64,000 nucleotides of DNA from Streptomyces xanthophaeus. GTDB taxonomy: Bacteria; Actinomycetota; Actinomycetes; Streptomycetales; Streptomycetaceae. The position numbers and the translations under genes were made by a program. Numbering within the stretch: the stretch's first letter is position 1; each line of letters begins with the position of its first letter. The notes under the pieces were generated by a model that was given only the letters and a program-made list of their open reading frames with translations, was not told the origin of the DNA and did not search any database. Positions 62,480 to 64,000 of this stretch are shown in pieces. The DNA is taken from positions 186,001 through 250,000 of the forward strand of contig NZ_JOFT01000014.1 in assembly GCF_000725805.1 (NCBI RefSeq). Direction: 5' to 3'.

Positions 62480-63387
62480 CCATCATCGACATCGACCACA
62501 CCTCCCGCTGGTTCGGGAACGTCGTCGCCGTCAACGACGTGACCATGCGCATCGGCCCCGGAGTGACCGGTCTGCTGGGTCCCAACGGCGCGGGCAAGTC
62601 CACGCTCATCAACATGATGGGCGGCTTCCTCGCCCCCTCGACCGGCACCGTCACCCTCGATGGCACGCCGATCTGGCGCAACGAGCAGGTCTACAAGCAG
62701 GTCGGCGTCGTGCCCGAGCGCGAGGCCATGTACGACTTCCTCACCGGTAAGGAGTTCGTCGTCGCCAACGCGGAACTCCACGGCCTCGACGAAGCGGCCG
62801 CCCGGCGGGCCCTGGCCACCGTCGAGATGGAGTACGCCCAGGACCGCAAGATCTCCACCTACTCCAAGGGCATGCGCCAGCGCGTGAAGATGGCGTCCGC
62901 CCTCGTCCACGACCCGTCCGTGCTGCTCCTGGACGAGCCGTTCAACGGCATGGACCCGCGCCAGCGCATGCAGCTGATGGACCTGCTGCGTCGCATGGGC
63001 GACTCGGGGCGCACCGTCCTGTTCTCCTCCCACATCCTGGAGGAGGTCGAGCAGCTCGCCTCGCACATCGAGGTCGTGGTCGCCGGACGGCACGCGGCCT
63101 CCGGTGACTTCCGCAAGATCCGCCGCCTGATGACGGACCGCCCGCACCGCTACCTCGTCCGCTCCTCCGACGACCGGGCCCTCGCCGCGGCCCTGATCGC
63201 CGACCCCTCCACCGCCGGTATCGAGGTCGACCTGAAGGAAGGCGCCCTGCGCATCCAGGCCGTCGACTTCGGCCGCTTCACCGAGCTGCTGCCACGTGTG
63301 GCCCGGGAGCACGGCATCCGGCTGATGACGGTCTCGCCTTCCGACGAGTCGCTCGAATCGGTCTTCTCCTACCTCGTCGCGGCCTGA
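62476..63387 (+). CDS. ABC transporter ATPase (second of pair)
   Basis: ATPase of 303 residues, MTIIDIDHTSRWFGNVVAVND. Walker A GPNGAGKST, signature YSKGMRQRVKMASALVHD, Walker B VLLLDEPFNGMDP, H-loop SSHILEEVE. The GTG start (62476) overlaps the permease stop as GTGA. It pairs with the permease that follows at 63404. Two ATPase/permease sets in one operon suggest a heteromeric exporter or a duplicated one. Confidence 0.93.
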   Translation: MTIIDIDHTSRWFGNVVAVNDVTMRIGPGVTGLLGPNGAGKSTLINMMGGFLAPSTGTVTLDGTPIWRNEQVYKQVGVVPEREAMYDFLTGKEFVVANAELHGLDEAAARRALATVEMEYAQDRKISTYSKGMRQRVKMASALVHDPSVLLLDEPFNGMDPRQRMQLMDLLRRMGDSGRTVLFSSHILEEVEQLASHIEVVVAGRHAASGDFRKIRRLMTDRPHRYLVRSSDDRALAAALIADPSTAGIEVDLKEGALRIQAVDFGRFTELLPRVAREHGIRLMTVSPSDESLESVFSYLVAA

Positions 63388-63403
63388 AAGGAGCTGGCAC
63401 ACC

Positions 63404-64000
63404 ATGTACAACCCCACCGTCGCCCGGCTCACCTACCGGGCCCTGCTCGGCCGCCGCCGCGCACTGATCCTCTTCCTGCTGCCCGCCCTGCTGATCCTCA
63501 TCTCGATCGCCGTACGCGCCCTCACGGGTGTGGACGACAAGGTGGCAGCCGACCTCCTCGGGGGCTTCGCCCTCGCCACCATGGTTCCGCTGATCGGTGT
63601 CATCGCAGGCACCGGAGCCATCGGACCGGAGATCGACGACGGCTCGATCGTCTACCTGCTCTCCAAGCCGGTGAAGCGGCCGACGATCATCATGACCAAG
63701 CTGATCGTCGCGATCGCCGTCACCATGGCCTTCTCGGCGATCCCCACCCTGATCGCCGGCTTCATCCTCAACGGCAACGGCCAGCAGATCGCCGTTGCCT
63801 ACACCGTCGCCGCTCTCGTCGCCTCGATCGCCTACAGCGCTCTGTTCCTGCTGCTGGGCACCGTCAGCCGGCACGCGGTCGTCTTCGGCCTGGTCTACGC
63901 CCTGATCTGGGAGTCGCTCTTCGGGAGCCTGGTCTCCGGAGCCAAGACCCTCAGCGTCCAGCAGTGGGCGCTCACCCTCGCCGAGAAGATCGCCGGCGAA
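63404..64000 (+). CDS. ABC transporter permease (5' part; continues past window)
   Basis: Open from ATG 63404 (MYNPTVARLTYRALLGRRRA) to the window edge, 199 residues. Helices LILFLLPALLILISIAV, LATMVPLIGVIAGTGAIG and TIIMTKLIVAIAVTMAFSAIPTLI fit the ABC-2 permease family. The motif EIDDGSIVYLLSKPVKR is the cytosolic hallmark of that family. GAAAGGAG precedes the ATG. Confidence 0.9.
   Translation, partial: MYNPTVARLTYRALLGRRRALILFLLPALLILISIAVRALTGVDDKVAADLLGGFALATMVPLIGVIAGTGAIGPEIDDGSIVYLLSKPVKRPTIIMTKLIVAIAVTMAFSAIPTLIAGFILNGNGQQIAVAYTVAALVASIAYSALFLLLGTVSRHAVVFGLVYALIWESLFGSLVSGAKTLSVQQWALTLAEKIAGE

Overview
The window is high-GC chromosomal DNA of a Streptomyces. The support is SsgA with its activator SsgR, the fused CydCD exporter, the FemX peptidoglycan enzyme, SD-led GTG starts, and long GC-driven antisense reading frames. 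Gene order (ino1, PBP, femX, rpsF-ssb-rpsR-rplI, MATE, dnaB, ssgR-ssgA, thiC, hisC, cydAB-cydCD) matches, from memory, the origin-proximal core of S. coelicolor around SCO3898-SCO3959. Ten exact copies of the parS core GTTTCACGTGAAAC independently place the window close to oriC and parAB. I see no prophage, insertion sequence, CRISPR array, rRNA or tRNA.

Layout. 1-10.3 kb: MFS transporter (cut by the window edge), inositol-phosphate synthase with a PadR regulator and its likely operator, a class A PBP, a GT87-type membrane glycosyltransferase, a racemase-like PLP protein, FemX and a small membrane protein. 10.5-12.2 kb: rpsF-ssb-rpsR-rplI. 12.2-15.6 kb: two parS sites, one at the centre of a 56-bp perfect palindrome, then a MATE transporter and dnaB behind a cluster of DnaA-box-like 9-mers. 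15.6-26.3 kb: small metabolic, regulatory and modification genes (serine hydrolase, winged-helix protein, GNATs, HAD, flavohemoglobin, Nudix, LysR, cystathionine lyase, LMW phosphatase, holin-like protein, cupin) plus a possible small RNA. 26.5-31.4 kb: ssgR-ssgA, YibE/F protein, TPP riboswitch and thiC. 31.4-38.9 kb: glycosyltransferase whose C-terminus is encoded by two parS sites, collagen-like secreted protein, metallophosphoesterase, LacI regulator, HisC-type aminotransferase and a cyclophilin-like protein. 38.9-47.0 kb: respiration block with a Rex-type operator, cydA-cydB, cydCD and an orphan GAF-GAF histidine kinase. 47-56 kb: HAD phosphatase, parS pair, flavin monooxygenase, a coupled HSP90-like/large repeat-protein operon, KptA and an aquaporin. 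55.9-60.4 kb: a tightly coupled M24 - hydrolase/SDR fusion - PF10118-type - MerR operon. 60.6-64 kb: two ABC ATPase/permease pairs, the last gene cut by the window edge.

How it fits together. The window mixes replication and segregation (dnaB, ssb, parS, DnaA boxes), cell-wall growth and sporulation septation (PBP, FemX, SsgA) and aerobic respiration (cyd). The least described parts are the parS sites used as coding, start-region or palindrome sequence, the HSP90-like/repeat-protein pair and the M24/EphD-like operon.
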